Source: Paenibacillus campinasensis
GTDB lineage: Bacteria > Bacillota > Bacilli > Paenibacillales > Paenibacillaceae
Direction of reading: 5' to 3'
DNA length: 64,000 bases
Assembly: GCF_002272015.1 (NCBI RefSeq)
Contig: NZ_NPBY01000063.1
Span: 1-64,000, forward strand
Made by a program: the position numbers and the translations under genes. The notes beneath the pieces are model-generated. The model did not search any database, was not told where the DNA came from, and worked only from the letters and a program-made list of their open reading frames with translations. Below are positions 8,839 through 20,822 of this stretch, piece after piece (position 1 is the first letter of the stretch; the number at the start of each line of letters is the position of its first letter).

Positions 8839-10839
8839 TTACTTCGTCAATCCAAACGACGCTAACGTCCGCTCGATCACATCGGTCTGCTCCTTGGTTG
8901 CATTCGCATCGTTCAGCTCCGCAACAATCATATACGTGATGCCGTTGTTCTCGAATACGATCTCGCGCGTCGTGAATCCGACCCCATCCTTCTCCTGATG
9001 TGTCGTAAAGGATACCGCTGATGCACCAGCAAAAGTGATATTCTCCACACTCAGCAGCTTGAGCTTGCTGTTAGACGCGTTAGCTTCGGTGTAATAACGC
9101 TTCATCTCTTGGATGATCCGGTCGGCCGGACTATTCCACCGCGCCATAATTTCAAAGTTTCCTCCCATGAAGGAATATTGAATATCCGATTGCTCAAACC
9201 GGTCACTGATCGGCGTCCAGTACAATGGAATATCTATATGATAACGGTATGCAGATGAGCTTTTCGTACTCATTTTTGTTTTGTCGACAAGCGTATTGTC
9301 TTCTCCGAGATCACCGAACTGATCCGGTACCCGGTCATAATCGATGTCGATGGAATCCAGCATCTTCTCCCACAACCCAGCACCATCTTCTATCCGCTCC
9401 GGATAGGCATATTCAATATGATACCGATAACCGTTGTGTTCAATCAGGATTTGATATGTGTAAATCCAGCCGTTGCCTGAGTTATATTGCAGTTCCAGGA
9501 GCTGGCCTTCCACGCCTGAAATTTCGATTGGCGATTGCCCGGTCATTTTGTAAGCATCCTCTACAAACGACTCCGCATACCATTTCTTGATCTCATCGAC
9601 CCATGAAGTTATACCGGATCTCGCACCCTTCGGAACAGAGGTAACGGTGACGGCCAGTATTCCTTCCTTCTGTTTGAAATACATCATTTCGGCATCGTTC
9701 ATGTTCCAATCAGCCGGCACACTCAGGTAGACACCATACTCATCATTGCCTACATCCATAAGCCCGTCCACAACCGAGGACAAATCCTTCACATGAGGAT
9801 CCACTGCCGGAAAGGAAGGCCTGAAGGAGTTCAGAAAAGCAGCATGGCTGTTCATGTCAGTGTAGTGCTCTGCATTCGCATCGGAAAAATAGAGCATGTA
9901 CACCCGATCATTCGCGTAATATGCCCGAGTCTCCCACAGCAATCCGTCCATATCCCTGGTGACGGCTCTGGCATACGCCACAGATGCACTGGAGACGGCC
10001 TCCCGGTGCAGAATCGTTTCCCTCGATTCCTTCACATCGCTAATGACTATCTCCAGCAGATCCTCAACGTTTAAAGGCACTGTCTGATCAAGGGCATGGA
10101 CCTCCAAATAATAGCGTCCCGTCGGATCTGTAAAATAGGACGCGCTTTCGTCCGAAGCCCCCTGAATGATCATCATCCAGGATGGATAATTGATGCTCCA
10201 AGTATAATAACTGTTCCCTATGCGCGATGAACCCGGGCCTTCCATGCCGGATGGATCCGGTTGTTCTTTAACCACCACATTGAGGCTAACCGTATAGGCG
10301 CCGGAGCCGCTGGCGCTTAATTTCGCTCCCATTCCCGAGGCCACTTGACGCAGAGGCACCATCAGCGTATCGGAAATCATGGTTGGAGCAACGGAAAGTT
10401 CAACTTTCTGTCCGTCAATCCAGGCTGTCTTGCTGTCCATGACCAGCACAATATTGTGCGGCCCTTGCAGTATCCGAATCCGATTGTTTCCTTCCAGCCG
10501 AATCTCACTGCCGAAAGCCTGCTTGAACACACCGAGCGGCACCATCACAGCGCCTTGATGTATCACTGGCTTAGCAATCCCAAGGCTCTCACCATTCACC
10601 GTCGCTTTGGAGCTGCCTGTCTGGATGGCCAACAACCGCTGTTCCCGCTTCGTTTGCTGCTCCTGCTTCGTCTGCTCCTGCTTCGTCTGCTCCTGCTGTT
10701 CATATTGCTCATCAGTTACACTGTCTCCCCAAGCCGCTGTCATCATCAACGGTGTCATCAGGCACAGCGCCAGCAATGCCACCCCTGCCTTTTTCATCCA
10801 CTGCCGCCGATGGCTATTCTCTCTCTCCCACGTCAACAT
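8839..10839 (-). CDS. Secreted stalk-domain (copper amine oxidase N-like) protein with three PsbP-like modules
   Basis: A 666-residue exported protein. A basic N-region and hydrophobic core (residues about 15-37) form a signal peptide, followed by a glutamine/glutamate-rich spacer with TKQEQ repeats (about 45-68). Residues about 75-190 match the stalk domain known as copper amine oxidase N-terminal domain (VMVPLGVFKQAFG, TLMVPLRQVASGMGA). The remainder seems to be three similar alpha/beta units of about 140 residues (starting near 205, 365 and 525), each opening with a YxxxIxxPxxW-like strand, reminiscent of PsbP/MOG1-type folds; this is my inference. The start codon overlaps the htrA stop as TAATG with AGGAGG ten bases upstream, so the two are translationally coupled. 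Function is unknown; an envelope stress role is suggested by the partner. Confidence 0.75.
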   Translation of the reverse strand: MLTWERENSHRRQWMKKAGVALLALCLMTPLMMTAAWGDSVTDEQYEQQEQTKQEQTKQEQQTKREQRLLAIQTGSSKATVNGESLGIAKPVIHQGAVMVPLGVFKQAFGSEIRLEGNNRIRILQGPHNIVLVMDSKTAWIDGQKVELSVAPTMISDTLMVPLRQVASGMGAKLSASGSGAYTVSLNVVVKEQPDPSGMEGPGSSRIGNSYYTWSINYPSWMMIIQGASDESASYFTDPTGRYYLEVHALDQTVPLNVEDLLEIVISDVKESRETILHREAVSSASVAYARAVTRDMDGLLWETRAYYANDRVYMLYFSDANAEHYTDMNSHAAFLNSFRPSFPAVDPHVKDLSSVVDGLMDVGNDEYGVYLSVPADWNMNDAEMMYFKQKEGILAVTVTSVPKGARSGITSWVDEIKKWYAESFVEDAYKMTGQSPIEISGVEGQLLELQYNSGNGWIYTYQILIEHNGYRYHIEYAYPERIEDGAGLWEKMLDSIDIDYDRVPDQFGDLGEDNTLVDKTKMSTKSSSAYRYHIDIPLYWTPISDRFEQSDIQYSFMGGNFEIMARWNSPADRIIQEMKRYYTEANASNSKLKLLSVENITFAGASAVSFTTHQEKDGVGFTTREIVFENNGITYMIVAELNDANATKEQTDVIERTLASFGLTK
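10646..10700. repeat. 15-bp coding tandem repeat (TKQEQ)
   Basis: About three copies of a 15-base unit within the spacer of the stalk-domain protein, encoding repeated Thr-Lys-Gln-Glu-Gln. Such a run could vary in copy number between strains. Confidence 0.6.
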
Positions 10840-11984
10840 TATTGGTCGGCCTCCTCTTCATCGGCAAGGATTCCGTCATAGGCGTCCCAGCCCAAAGTCA
10901 GCCGGCGATTCACGATGTCTCCATCACTCTGCATAAGCAGGTTAATCTTCTGTCCCGGCAAAAAAGACTTTAAAATTTCATTGATATCCACAACCGAGTA
11001 GACGCGCTTGCCATCAATGGCATACAGCACATCCCCCTCTCGAATTCCGGCTTTCCATGCGGCATCACTTAAGACCTGCGTAACCATCAACGGATCATCG
11101 CTTGGCAGGCCAACGATCGCCGACCAGCTCTCCTCCAGCTCCAGACCAAGCGTTGGTCTTGGCACTTCGCCGTATTCGAGCAAATATTCGGCAACATAAC
11201 GTACCGTTTCCACAGGAATCGAGAAGCCCATATTTTCGACCCCGATGGCCGCAAATTTCATCGAGTTAATCCCGATGACTTCTCCTTTCATATTCACCAG
11301 CGGCCCCCCGCTATTGCCAGGGTTGATCGCCGTATCCGTCTGGATCAGACGATAGGAGCCGTCTACACTCCGGTTCAATCCGCTTACAACCCCAACGGTT
11401 GCAGAGTTACGGAGTGAGAAGGAAATCGGCGTTCCAATGGCCACCACCCGCTCCCCTACTTGAGAAGTCTGGGCAGTCTTGGCGAATTTAGCTGGCTTCA
11501 AAGCCTTTGCATTAATTTTAATCAGAGCAATGTCGCTCTTGGCATCGCTATAAACCTCACGGACCCGGTAAGACTTCCCGTCCGATGTGACCACAGTAAG
11601 CTCGGTTAATCCATCCACCACATGTGCATTCGTGACGATCCATCCGTCCGCTGTCCAGATGACGCCTGTGCCATGTGCCAGATTATAGCGATCCTCCTGG
11701 TACGAAACTCCTTGCGCAGTTTTTCCGATAATGCCGACTACCGAAGGAGATGCATTCTGAATGATCCTCGGTACTTGATCCTCATATGTACTCTTCACAC
11801 CTGTAACTGACCCTGCTGCTGCCACCGACACTGCCGCTGAGGCTGTAACTGGAATTGATCCTGAAACTGATCCTGGAACTGCCGCTGTCGCTTCGACTTT
11901 GCCAATTCCCCAATCGGCAGCGCTACCGAGCACCAGAGCTGCACCGAGCAGCAGCGTGGACTTTCTGACTAAGTTTTTGTTCAT
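10839..11984 (-). CDS. HtrA/DegP-like trypsin-family serine protease with PDZ domain
   Basis: A 381-residue membrane-anchored or secreted protease. The ATG at 11984 is preferred over a TTG at 12020 because of the GGGTGA upstream and because the signal/anchor segment then begins the protein. The triad is visible: His in TNAHVVDG, Asp in KSDIALIKI, Ser in NPGNSGGPLV. A C-terminal PDZ domain follows (AWKAGIREGDVLYAIDGK, about residues 305-322). A low-complexity Ala/Ser/Val/Gly linker lies between anchor and protease. HtrA proteins degrade or refold damaged envelope proteins. It is the first gene of a two-gene operon with the stalk-domain protein. No CssR-type operator was identified. Confidence 0.88.
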   Translation of the reverse strand: MNKNLVRKSTLLLGAALVLGSAADWGIGKVEATAAVPGSVSGSIPVTASAAVSVAAAGSVTGVKSTYEDQVPRIIQNASPSVVGIIGKTAQGVSYQEDRYNLAHGTGVIWTADGWIVTNAHVVDGLTELTVVTSDGKSYRVREVYSDAKSDIALIKINAKALKPAKFAKTAQTSQVGERVVAIGTPISFSLRNSATVGVVSGLNRSVDGSYRLIQTDTAINPGNSGGPLVNMKGEVIGINSMKFAAIGVENMGFSIPVETVRYVAEYLLEYGEVPRPTLGLELEESWSAIVGLPSDDPLMVTQVLSDAAWKAGIREGDVLYAIDGKRVYSVVDINEILKSFLPGQKINLLMQSDGDIVNRRLTLGWDAYDGILADEEEADQ

Positions 11985-12176
11985 GGATTCACCCTGTCCC
12001 TCTCCCGTTTTCCCTACCAAACGTTCTCCTTATTAATGTAGCATAGTTTTCCATATTCCTCCATTCTATTATCCAGCGCGTGTAAAGTATGGTCTGTCCC
12101 GAATCCTTTGCATCGTTATCCCTTTTAATCAGGCAGCATAGAAATGATTAAAAAGACTGCGAATTGTCGGTCTCTA

Positions 12177-12495
12177 GAAATAGGTAACTTAGGAGGAAGC
12201 TTTAAGGAACAGCTTAGAGGTTAGAAGGATAACTTAAAAGAATAATTTTAAAAAATAACCTAAAAGAATAACTTTACAGATTAGATTGATAGATAAGCTT
12301 GAAAGAACATTTAGTTGAACAACATAGAAGAATAGCATAGAAGAATAGCTTGTGAAGGACAGCTTAGTAGCACTCCTGAGAATGTAGATTAGAAATGTAG
12401 ACTAAGAATATAGTTTTGGGATGTATTTGGGATGTAAATTAGATTGTAGTTTTGGAATTTAGTTTTGGGATGTAACTTTGGAATGAGGCTACAGG
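12177..12495. repeat. Degenerate ~13-bp tandem repeat array
   Basis: The stretch between the htrA start and the transposase-like gene is AG-rich on the plus strand. It reads as roughly twenty-four degenerate units of 12-14 bases, with best copies AGAAGAATAGCAT and AGAAGAATAGCTT near 12330-12355. A GGGATGTAAATT-type variant is found near 12420-12480. No coding sequence is supported here. The rest of the gap (12021-12176 and 12496-12663) shows nothing recognisable. Confidence 0.6.
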
Positions 12496-12663
12496 ATAAG
12501 CGCACGGACCAAATGAAAAAGCGGATTATACTATGCTTGACTCCTTGTCGCCTTCAGCGAAGCAATACCATCTCATCAGTACTTGTTCACGCGAGCTCAC
12601 AATTCAAATCGATCTGTCTCACCAGCACTCTTCACCCACAAATCCAACTGTTACCCCTCTCTT

Positions 12664-13566
12664 TCAAGCAACCGCAGCAAGGGACTGTTTCGGTTGGCGA
12701 GTGATCAGCTGGCGGTAGGAAATCCCGGGGATCGCCATGCACATCTGCAGCAACTTCTGCCCCATCGACTCCTCCGTTTCAGACATGCGAAGCCAGCGGC
12801 GTCCTGTGTACTCGTTCAGATACGCCTGCAGATGCTTCTGTCCTAACGGGCCATATGTACTCTTCAGCAACTTCCAAGCCTCTCTTACTATGTTCCGCAG
12901 CGGTGTATATAGTCGAAAAGCTTGGGAGAACAGCTGTACCTCGGATAAAAGGCGATCCACGTGCTCATCGATAAATGCAGTTAGTTCGCGACGAGCTGCC
13001 CTTTTATCGCTTCCTCTCTTCTGTGGGACGAGTTCAAGCTTGACCTGCTGAGGTTCACCTAACTCATCGACCGTACAACCAGCGACAACCACAGAGGCAT
13101 GCGGATGCACAACTTCAAATCGGGAGGGATTGCAGCCATACTGATCGCTGTTCACCTTCACCTCGCCGTAGAGCAGCTCCCGCGCATCGAATTCGCCGAC
13201 AGCATGACGAATTTTGTGCAGCACTAACCAAGCGGTCTTGTAGGTGACTTCGATCGCTTGACTAAGACGCAACGCCGAGATGCCATCCGGGAGCAGGAAC
13301 AAGTCCAGAGCCATAAACCACTTGAGCAGAGGCAAACGAGTTCCTTCAAAAATCGTGCCCACCAAAGCCGATGTCTGATGCTTGCACCGTCCGCATTCGA
13401 ACAAGGGAACACGTCGGGAGTTCAGACGGCTGCACCCGGTGTGTTCACAGCGCGGGCAAACGAAGCCGTTTGGCCACTTCATCGCGATCACGGCCTCCAA
13501 ACAGGCCTGCTCGTTCTGAAAACGACGATGGAATGGTTGAAGATCTGTTAGCCCATGAACCTCCAT
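12664..13566 (-). pseudogene. IS1595-type transposase relative, catalytically degenerate
   Basis: An intact 300-codon reading frame. Residues about 34-67 form a zinc ribbon (CPRC and CGRC pairs). They are followed by the family helix-turn-helix region (GTIFEGTRLPLLKWFMALDL, then ISALRLSQAIEVTYKTAW). The usual VEVDE motif carrying the first catalytic aspartate is replaced by VKVNSDQYG. The TDG motif with the second aspartate is missing, and the HTNxIE motif survives only as NIVREAW (about 226-232). The family C-terminal KHLQxYLxEYxxR is kept. No terminal inverted repeats were found on either side. An open frame with a lost active site suggests either early decay or a domesticated DNA-binding protein; I list it as a pseudogene by function only. 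A SigA promoter with a LexA box lies just upstream. Confidence 0.65.
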
Positions 13567-13591
13567 AATTATTCACCTCGAACAATAGGAT

Positions 13592-13646
13592 CGAACATAC
13601 GTTCTTTTATATCCTTATTATACCAGACTAATGTTATCTGTTTCAA
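13592..13646 (-). promoter_or_regulatory. SigA promoter with LexA (SOS) box
   Basis: On the minus strand TTGAAA (13641-13646), an 18-base spacer and TATAAT (13617-13622) form a near-consensus promoter. Twelve bases downstream, AGAACGTATGTTCG (13592-13605) matches the Bacillus LexA box core GAACRNRYGTTY at every position. It sits 26 bases before the start of the transposase-like gene. Confidence 0.7.
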
Positions 13647-13800
13647 CTAAAATCCTCGTTTAATTCCTATCTTTTTCCTTAATTTCTTTTATCAACTCAT
13701 GATTTCTCCTCTTCTTCGATTGAATCGTCAAGCGTTGCGAAGGCTAATTTTCGATCCATTGCCTTTTCTATTTCCTTTTCTATTCCTTGTCTCTTTCCTC

Positions 13801-13876
13801 GTTCATTCATCTGTTCATTCAATCTGTTCATTCATCTGTTTATTCATCTGTTTATTCATCTGTCCATTCACCTGTC
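13801..13876. repeat. 12-bp tandem repeat array
   Basis: About six near-perfect copies of CTGTTCATTCAT with C/T variation, in a pyrimidine-rich non-coding stretch upstream of the transposase-like gene. Confidence 0.8.
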
Positions 13877-13954
13877 TGGCCCCCTCGCCCTCGCCCGCAG
13901 ACATCCATCTTCATCCTCCCCCTGAACAAAAGGGATAATCATGCAAAAGCAGCG

Positions 13955-14145
13955 GCACAAGGATAACATTCCAGGAGCAATCGCATTAAATAGCAACCCA
14001 GGGGCAGACCGCACAGGAGTAGCAGCATAGGGAACGCAGCACAAGGATAGCACCTAAAGACAGCCGTACAAGGGTCGCAACCTAGAGACACCGGCACAAG
14101 GATCGTAACCTGGCGACACGCGCACAAGAATAGCAGCCTGGGGCC
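13955..14145. repeat. Degenerate 27-28-bp tandem repeat array
   Basis: Seven imperfect units of about 27 bases, typified by GCACAAGGATAGCA followed by CCTAGAGACACG-like sequence. Copies start near 13955, 13990, 14018, 14046, 14070, 14094 and 14122. There are no unique spacers between copies, so it is not a CRISPR. No gene is supported from 13647 to 14346. Confidence 0.7.
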
Positions 14146-14253
14146 CCTCTAGGTAACAGATTTAGGCAACAGCTATGCTAGGGCATCATCAAGAAAACGG
14201 TTTATCGATGAGATCCATCGTTGTTGGACGCGACATTACGACTCGTTGCAAAC

Positions 14254-14296
14254 AAAAAAGACGCCTTCATTCCACCCATGTGGACCAGACGTCTCA
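14254..14296 (-). terminator. Terminator after the small membrane protein gene
   Basis: On the minus strand an AGACG...CGTCT stem with an inner CCAC/GTGG pairing is followed by TTTTTTG, about 50 bases after the stop of the 68-codon gene. Confidence 0.65.
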
Positions 14297-14346
14297 TTTG
14301 TATGTAGCTGTAATGAAGCTGTCTTTTCGATTCGCGATAAAGCTGA

Positions 14347-14553
14347 CTATTTGAACCAGCCGGTAATCATGGCATAGTCCGAATACAGGAACACAGCCAG
14401 ACTGACAAGTCCGAAAGCGATTGCGAATTTATTTTTCTGGCGAGCCGTCAACAGGCGCACCACGCCGATAAAGATCAGAATCGTAAACAGGATCATGAAA
14501 ATATCGAATGTTTTGAACGTCGCGTTGGCATCCGATACTGCTGCAAGGAACAT
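14347..14553 (-). CDS. Small two-helix membrane protein (possible DUF2759)
   Basis: A 68-residue protein with two hydrophobic helices (about residues 17-37 and 44-62) separated by a short basic loop, RLLTARQKNK, implying a hairpin in the membrane with a cytoplasmic loop. GAGGAGG lies eight bases before the ATG. Length and layout recall the DUF2759/YqgW family, but I cannot confirm this from memory. In B. subtilis the small general-stress membrane gene csbA also neighbours uvrBA, yet the sequence does not look like CsbA. It lies 190 bases downstream of uvrA on the same strand and has its own terminator. Confidence 0.65.
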   Translation of the reverse strand: MFLAAVSDANATFKTFDIFMILFTILIFIGVVRLLTARQKNKFAIAFGLVSLAVFLYSDYAMITGWFK

Positions 14554-14745
14554 GAAACGTACCTCCTCGTGGGTTTCTCGAGCATTTTAGCATATCTCCT
14601 TCTATGTTATCCGTGCGCCCGTCCGGATGCAAGCCCTTACTCCAAAAAATTCAAAAAAAACTCGCTCCAACGTGCGTTACGTCATAGCACACCCCGGAGA
14701 GGGGGGGATACGTAAGGAAGGCTCAAGGCCCGCTGAATCTGAATA

Positions 14746-17613
<2,868 letters not shown>

Positions 17614-17821
17614 ATGATATCATCTCCTATGGCGGCTTAACCACGAATAAATAAATCCCGCATCAAGCACCGTTTGTATCAAAATAGTATCTATCTATAC
17701 ATAAACGTCCTATGACGTTGTATCACTGGTTTCCCCGATTGTGCTGCTTGCTTCAGGAGTTCAGGAGGCCCTCGCTTGGTCGCGAATGCCCTTCCCTCTC
17801 CGCAGACTCCCTATCGACAGA

Positions 17822-19813
17822 CTATTCCGCCTGCAGCTCAAGCAGCGCATCGCGCAGCTCGGCGGCCCGCTCGAACTGGAGGTTCTTCGCCGCTTCCTTC
17901 ATCTCCGCCTCCAGGCGATGAATCAGGTTCTTGCGCTCCTTCTTGGACATCTTGCCTGCGGCGTCCGTCAAGTAGTCGGCGCTGCTCTCGGCCACCTTCG
18001 TGGCCTCGATCACGTCGCGAATCTTCTTGCGGATCGTCTGCGGCGTGATGCCGTGCTTCTCATTGTACGCCATCTGGATGCTGCGGCGGCGTTCGGTCTC
18101 CTTGATTGCCCGATCCATCGATTCGGTGATCGTGTCACCGTACATGATCACCTTGCCCTCGGAGTTCCGGGCAGCCCGGCCGATCGTCTGGATGAGCGAT
18201 CGTTCCGAACGCAGGAAGCCTTCCTTGTCGGCATCCAGAATCGCCACCAGCGATACCTCCGGCAGGTCAAGCCCTTCCCGCAGCAGGTTAATGCCGACCA
18301 GGACATGGAATGTGCCAAGCCGGAGATCCCGTAGAATCTGCATCCGCTCCAGTGTCTTGATGTCAGAGTGCATATACCGGACCTTGATGCCGACTTCCTT
18401 CAAATAATCGGTCAGGTCCTCAGCCATCTTCTTCGTCAACGTGGTGACCAGCACCCGCTCATCGCGATCGATGCGGTCATGGATCTCACCGATCAGATCA
18501 TCGATCTGGCCCTCGGTCGGACGCACATCAATAATCGGATCAAGCAAACCGGTCGGACGAATGATCTGCTCTACCATCGTATCGCAGTGCTCAAGCTCGT
18601 AAGGCCCCGGCGTTGCCGATACGTAGATAATCTGCCTTACCTTCTCCTCGAACTCCTCAAACTTGAGCGGACGGTTGTCGAGCGCTGACGGCAGACGGAA
18701 TCCGTGCTCCACCAGCACCGTCTTTCTCGCCCGGTCCCCGTTGTACATCGCCCGGATTTGCGGCAGCGTCACATGGGATTCGTCGACCACGATCAGCATG
18801 TCGTCAGGGAAATAGTCCAGCAGCGTATACGGGGTGGCTCCGCTTTCCCGGAAGGTGAGCGGCCCTGAATAGTTCTCGATACCGGAGCAGAAACCGACCT
18901 CTTTCATCATTTCGATGTCATAGCGTGTCCGCTGCTCCAGACGCTGGGCCTCGAGCAGCTTGCCTTGGGAGCGCAGCTCTTCCAGGCGCTCCTCCAGCTC
19001 ACGTTCAATATTGACGAGCGCAGCACGCATCGTCTCCTCTCGCGTAACAAAGTGAGAGGCCGGGAAGATGGCGACATGCTCCCGCTCGCCAATCAGTTCG
19101 CCCGTCAGCACATCGATCTCGGTAATGCGTTCGATCTCATCGCCGAACAGCTCCACCCGAATCGCATGCTCGCCGTGGGAGGCCGGGAAAATCTCAACAA
19201 CGTCTCCCCGTACCCGGAACGTGCCGCGGACAAAATTAATGTCGTTCCGCTGATACTGGATATCCACAAGCCGTGACAAAATCTGGTTTCGAGGCTTCTC
19301 CATCCCTACCCGCAGCGACAGCAGCAGCTCGCCGTATTCCCGCGGGGATCCCAAGCCGTATATGCACGATACGCTCGCCACAATGATAACGTCCCGGCGC
19401 TCAAACAAAGAGCTGGTCGCCGAGTGGCGCAGCTTATCGATCTCCTCGTTAATGCTGGAGTCCTTCTCGATATACGTATCCGAAGAAGGAATATACGCCT
19501 CCGGCTGATAGTAATCATAGTAGCTCACGAAATAGTCCACTGAATTGTTGGGGAAGAACTCCTTGAACTCGCTGGCCAGCTGTGCAGCCAGCGTCTTGTT
19601 ATGCGCAATCACAAGCGTGGGGCGATTCACCTTGGCAATGGTTTGCGCGATCGTAAACGTCTTCCCCGTCCCTGTTGCTCCCAGCAGCGTCTGATGCTTT
19701 TTCCCTTGGCGCAGCCCTTCGACCAATGCGTCAATCGCAGCCGGCTGATCCCCTTGGGGCTGGAACTCCGACACGATTTCAAAGGATTTGGTACTGACAA
19801 CAATATCGCTCAT
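17822..19813 (-). CDS. uvrB: Excinuclease ABC subunit B
   Basis: A 663-residue helicase-like subunit that verifies damage handed over by UvrA and recruits UvrC. Visible features are Walker A GATGTGKT (about residue 40), the beta-hairpin [12 protein letters not shown] and helicase motifs DESH and QTIGRAARN. The C-terminal UVR coiled-coil domain that binds UvrC ends in [20 protein letters not shown]. The ATG at 19813 is chosen over 19831 because GAGGGTGA is at proper spacing and MSDIV is the usual beginning. It leads the uvrB-uvrA unit from a promoter at 19941-19969 with a LexA-like box at 19922-19933. Confidence 0.97.
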   Translation of the reverse strand: MSDIVVSTKSFEIVSEFQPQGDQPAAIDALVEGLRQGKKHQTLLGATGTGKTFTIAQTIAKVNRPTLVIAHNKTLAAQLASEFKEFFPNNSVDYFVSYYDYYQPEAYIPSSDTYIEKDSSINEEIDKLRHSATSSLFERRDVIIVASVSCIYGLGSPREYGELLLSLRVGMEKPRNQILSRLVDIQYQRNDINFVRGTFRVRGDVVEIFPASHGEHAIRVELFGDEIERITEIDVLTGELIGEREHVAIFPASHFVTREETMRAALVNIERELEERLEELRSQGKLLEAQRLEQRTRYDIEMMKEVGFCSGIENYSGPLTFRESGATPYTLLDYFPDDMLIVVDESHVTLPQIRAMYNGDRARKTVLVEHGFRLPSALDNRPLKFEEFEEKVRQIIYVSATPGPYELEHCDTMVEQIIRPTGLLDPIIDVRPTEGQIDDLIGEIHDRIDRDERVLVTTLTKKMAEDLTDYLKEVGIKVRYMHSDIKTLERMQILRDLRLGTFHVLVGINLLREGLDLPEVSLVAILDADKEGFLRSERSLIQTIGRAARNSEGKVIMYGDTITESMDRAIKETERRRSIQMAYNEKHGITPQTIRKKIRDVIEATKVAESSADYLTDAAGKMSKKERKNLIHRLEAEMKEAAKNLQFERAAELRDALLELQAE

Positions 19814-19921
19814 TGTCCCTATCACCCTCATCGTCTAAAATTAAGTAAGTCTAAAAGATATATCGAAATTTCCCGATGAAATAACTACCGGGAAATAGAT
19901 CGCCTATGGTCCAGTAAATAA

Positions 19922-19969
19922 GAATATCTGTTCCCGTCCCATTATACCGCTAACGATTTTTGGTTGCAA
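19922..19969 (-). promoter_or_regulatory. uvrB promoter with LexA-like box
   Basis: On the minus strand TTGCAA (19964-19969), a 17-base spacer and TATAAT (19941-19946) precede GAACAGATATTC (19922-19933). The last matches GAACRNRYGTTY in eleven of twelve positions and lies just downstream of the -10, as SOS operators often do. Confidence 0.65.
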
Positions 19970-20027
19970 ACACTTTAATGAAGTTTTAATTTAATGGTTC
20001 ATATTACAAAAGGAGATGAGACAGCGA

Positions 20028-20822
20028 ATGGACATTACAATCATCATTGGCCTGCTTGCCGGTTTAGCCGCGCTGATCGGAGGATTTTTATGGGAAGGCG
20101 GACATATCGGCGGACTGCTGCAGGGAACGGCTGCGCTCATCGTTTTTGGAGGGACGCTGGCTGCGGTTGTCATCAGCTTCCCGTCCTCCCGTCTACGCAC
20201 GATTCCAACCGCCCTGAAGCTGGCCTTCGGACGAGGCGGACGCTCCTCGGAGGATCTGATCGAAGCGATTGTCAGCATGTCTGTCATTGCCCGCCGGGAC
20301 GGGCTGCTCGCGCTTGAACAGCGTGCAGCCGATGACGAGGACCCATTTCTCCAGGAAGGCATCCAAATGGTTATCGACGGCACAGATCCCGAAATGGCAC
20401 GCCAAATCATGGAGCTGGAGATCCATGCAGCCGAGCAAAAGCATGAAGGCTATGCCAAAATATTCGAATCGGCAGGGGGCTATGCGCCAACGATGGGCAT
20501 CATCGGGACGGTGATGGGGCTTATCCACGTCCTTGGCAGCCTCCAGGACCCAACCGGTCTTGGTCCCTCGATTGCCGTTGCATTTACCGCGACTTTGTAC
20601 GGGGTTGCCAGTGCCAATATTATCTTTTTGCCCATTGCGTCCAAAATTAAAGCACGCGGCGAGGAAGAAATTCAGCGGATGGAGCTGGCGCTCGAAGGAA
20701 TTCTCGCCATACAGAACGGGGAGCACCCGCTGATCGTCCGCAAAAAGCTCGCAGCCTTCACGAATAAGGACGCTGCTGTGTCTTCACATTCAAGGGGGAT
20801 TTCGCATGAGACAGCCGAATAG
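20028..20822 (+). CDS. motA: MotA-type flagellar stator protein
   Basis: A 264-residue inner-membrane protein that forms, with MotB, the ion channel driving flagellar rotation. It begins MDITIIIGLLAGLAALIGG. The ATG at 20028 is taken because AAAGGAG lies twelve bases ahead; the ATG at 20016 overlaps that site. Four membrane segments are seen (about residues 1-20, 35-52, 145-170 and 180-200). A large cytoplasmic loop carries charged residues, and the GYAPTMGIIGTVMGLIHVL motif typical of MotA/PomA follows. It overlaps motB by 17 bases. The coupling ion (H+ or Na+, as in MotPS) cannot be decided here. This pair lies outside the main flagellar block. Confidence 0.9.
   Translation: MDITIIIGLLAGLAALIGGFLWEGGHIGGLLQGTAALIVFGGTLAAVVISFPSSRLRTIPTALKLAFGRGGRSSEDLIEAIVSMSVIARRDGLLALEQRAADDEDPFLQEGIQMVIDGTDPEMARQIMELEIHAAEQKHEGYAKIFESAGGYAPTMGIIGTVMGLIHVLGSLQDPTGLGPSIAVAFTATLYGVASANIIFLPIASKIKARGEEEIQRMELALEGILAIQNGEHPLIVRKKLAAFTNKDAAVSSHSRGISHETAE

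Noticed and set aside
12465-12704. 79-codon plus-strand frame near the transposase-like gene
   Set aside because: It runs from the repeat array into the antisense of the gene and has no start signal.
12500-13700. Complete insertion sequence around the IS1595-type gene
   Set aside because: I found no terminal inverted repeats or target-site duplication, and catalytic residues are missing.
13801-14145. CRISPR array
   Set aside because: The repeats are contiguous and degenerate with no unique spacers, and no cas genes are nearby.
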